Shown piece after piece: positions 62,286-64,000 of a stretch of DNA of 64,000 nucleotides (positions within the stretch are counted from its first letter, which is position 1; every line of letters begins with the position of its first letter). The translations under genes and the position numbers were made by a program. Origin of the DNA: PALSA-278 sp963760285 (GTDB lineage: Bacteria; Acidobacteriota; Terriglobia; Acidiferrales; UBA7541). Under the pieces are notes generated by a model that had not been told where the DNA came from, made no database searches, and saw only the letters and a program-made list of their open reading frames with translations. The stretch covers positions 2,108,001-2,172,000 of the forward strand of contig CAVXCI010000001.1 of NCBI GenBank assembly GCA_963760285.1. The letters are read 5' to 3'.

Positions 62286-63999
62286 GGAATATCCTTTGCC
62301 TCGCTACAGGAATTTAGGATCGAACAAAATCGTCCCAGGGAGCCACTGGTAAAGAGGCTGTCCCCGGAAGAAAAAATGAGTTCAGCCGGAACTAAATAGG
62401 ACGCATCCAGAGCAGCCATGGTGGAAACTGCCTGCTCCGCGCCCCCGCCAAGCAGTTTGGCCACGGACAAACCGTAGCCGGAAACGTTCTGGCAAATTTC
62501 GTCAAAGACAGCTTCGGTGTTGCGCATGCGCAATGGAGAACCCAGGCCGAGATGCGAAAGCTGGTGGATCAGAATTCGCAGGAGGTCAAAATCGCCGCGG
62601 GGACCCTGGGCATCTACGGCGCGGCGCGTGATTTGCACTTCACCTGCCGTGTTGGTGACCGTGCCGTCTTTTTCGTAGCCGCACGCTGCGGGAAGGATTA
62701 CGTCGGCACGCTGCGCGGTTTCCGTCATGAACATCTCATGCACAACGAGCAGGTCCAGTCCGGAAAGCCGCTCGGGCGCTGCCAGATGGAACGTTTTCAC
62801 GGGATTCGCGCCGACAACGTAGAGCGCCTTCAATCGGCCAGCTACTGCCGCGTTCAGCATGGCGGGCGCGGAAAGCCCGTCTGTCGCAGGCAATGCGGCG
62901 TTCCAAAGCTTTCCGAAGTGATCTCGCGCGGCGACATCCGTTACACGCCGGTACCCGGGAAGAAAATCCGGCAGTACACCCATATCGGCGGCGCCACGGG
63001 AATTGACATAATCGCCCAGCGCCATGTAGCGAGTCTGTCCCGGGAGCGAGTCCCCCAGCGCGACCAGTTGTTGCAGCCCTGTTCCTGAAATCCCCGCGCC
63101 AAACAGGACGACAATGTCGCGTTCCTTTTGCAGCGCGGCCTGGAGCGCCTTCAAGGATTCTTGAATCTCGGCTGACAAATTGCCGCGGCCGGAGGCCAGC
63201 CATTCGATTGCTTTGGACTCCGCCCCTGCGGGCACCTGAACAAATTCCGCCGCCTGGCGGTGGAGTTTGATCGGACGCGAATGGATGATGAACAATTTCG
63301 CAGCATGATGGCGAACCGCAGTGCGAATCTGCCAGGCGACCAACGGATTCTGCTGCGTGGCATCATTGCCAATCAGCAAAACCGCGGGGGCCTCATAAAT
63401 CTGCGCCATCGTGGCGAGGCGATCCTGGATGCGGGGGCCGAGTGACGCAGACAGTCCGGCATAGTCCGCCGTGCGATGATGGTCCAAATTGTTGGTGCCG
63501 AGAGTGGCGCGGGCGAAGCGGCCCAAGAGATAATTTTCTTCGTTAGTCGTGCGGTTGGAACCGATGACGCCGATGGAAGAAGGGCCATGCAGTTCGTGGA
63601 CTTGCTTCAACCGCCGCGCGACTTCTTCCAGTGCTTCCTCCCAGGTGGCGGGATGCAAGTCCGCCATTCCGCCGAATCAGCGGCTGGCGGATGCGCTCGG
63701 GATGGCGCATAAAATCGAATCCGAAGCGTCCCTTGCCGCAGAGAAATTCGCCATTGGGTCCGGAGTGGTCGCGATTGTTGGCGCGCAGGACTTCGTTATT
63801 TCGCACGCTGAGAGTGGTCTTGCAACCGTTGGAGCAATGGACGCAGGGCGCGGGTTCATAGGCCATTTCCCACGGCCGGGTTTGATAGCGATAGGTTCCG
63901 CTGGTGAGCGCACCGACGGGGCAGATATCAATGCACATTCCGCATTCTTCGCAGGCGAGGTCGCCGGGGCGGTTGGGAAGAATCACGGAACTCACTCCG
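62243..63999 (-). pseudogene. nuoG: NADH-quinone oxidoreductase subunit G, partial and frameshifted
   Basis: NuoG, the large iron-sulfur and molybdopterin-fold subunit of the NADH module; its 5' end lies beyond the window. The first visible frame carries an iron-sulfur motif (CEECGMCIDICPVGAL), PCVHCSNGCKTTLSVR and FLCGKGRFGFDFMRHPERIR; the second continues from LHPATWEEALEEVARRLKQ through GSNRTTNEENYLLGRF, VLLIGNDATQQNPLVAWQIR, LYVVGANPVKTFHLA and GYEKDGTVTNTAGEVQ. Removing one base in the CCGCC run at 63661-63665 joins them. Upstream genes nuoE/F are presumably outside. Confidence 0.88.
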
Positions 64000-64000
64000 C

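Noticed and set aside
1..64000. CRISPR array, rRNA or tRNA genes
   Set aside because: I saw no regularly spaced repeats of CRISPR size and no stretch that I could fold as a tRNA or match to rRNA; the only tandem repeat is in the ATPase gene.

Overview
The window is about 64 kb of a GC-rich bacterial chromosome, most likely from the phylum Acidobacteriota. Supporting this are a PknB-type Ser/Thr kinase, a TonB-dependent receptor with an N-terminal carboxypeptidase-regulatory-like domain, a DUF2934-Hsp20 fusion, a remnant of a GloVer-repeat protein, split respiratory complex I clusters, and F0 ATP synthase genes without F1 genes beside them. The assignment is an inference from gene content; no marker-gene search was possible.

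Layout. 0-12 kb is housekeeping: partial adenosylhomocysteinase, a coupled TldD/PmbA pair, a Ser/Thr kinase, a methyltransferase, GDPD, rsmA, an NAD(P)-binding oxidoreductase, glgA and trxA. 12-19 kb holds purA and a molybdenum cofactor operon (moeA-moaC ... mogA). An AT-richer accessory cassette (HigB-like toxin, XRE antitoxin, DUF3467 protein) lies between moaC and mogA, and a PIN-like protein plus a non-coding stretch with direct repeats follows. 19-32 kb is a carbon/energy and stress region: zwf, ackA, and an all-minus run of H+-type P-ATPase, PPK2, a LolA-like protein, a gnd remnant, phosphoketolase and phosphoglucomutase. Together these form a phosphoketolase shunt from glucose-phosphate to acetyl-phosphate and ATP. 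32-36 kb continues the stress theme: a general stress protein, a 51-residue metallothionein, a SYLF protein, a degenerate receiver domain, Hsp20, and a frameshifted formate/nitrite-type transporter. 36-40 kb is a nickel locus: frameshifted nikR, a divergent TonB-dependent receptor, an N-terminal fragment of a [NiFe]-hydrogenase small subunit, and a NiCoT-like nickel transporter.

43-64 kb carries two convergent complex I clusters. The plus-strand cluster is nuoA-C-D-H-J-K-L-M-N followed directly by atpZ, atpI, atpB and atpE, ending at a strong terminator. The minus-strand cluster is nuoG(partial)-H-J-K-L-M-N. Neither has nuoI, and the plus cluster also lacks nuoB.

Several genes between 35 and 64 kb (FNT transporter, nikR, a serine hydrolase, nuoM, nuoN, nuoG) are each split by single-base shifts, mostly apparent one-base insertions. 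This points to sequencing or assembly indels or to recent decay. The most novel leads are the nickel locus with its decayed hydrogenase, the phosphoketolase/PPK2/H+-ATPase operon with its gnd remnant, the toxin-antitoxin cassette inside the molybdenum cofactor operon, and the Na+-type ligand pattern in the ATP synthase c subunit.
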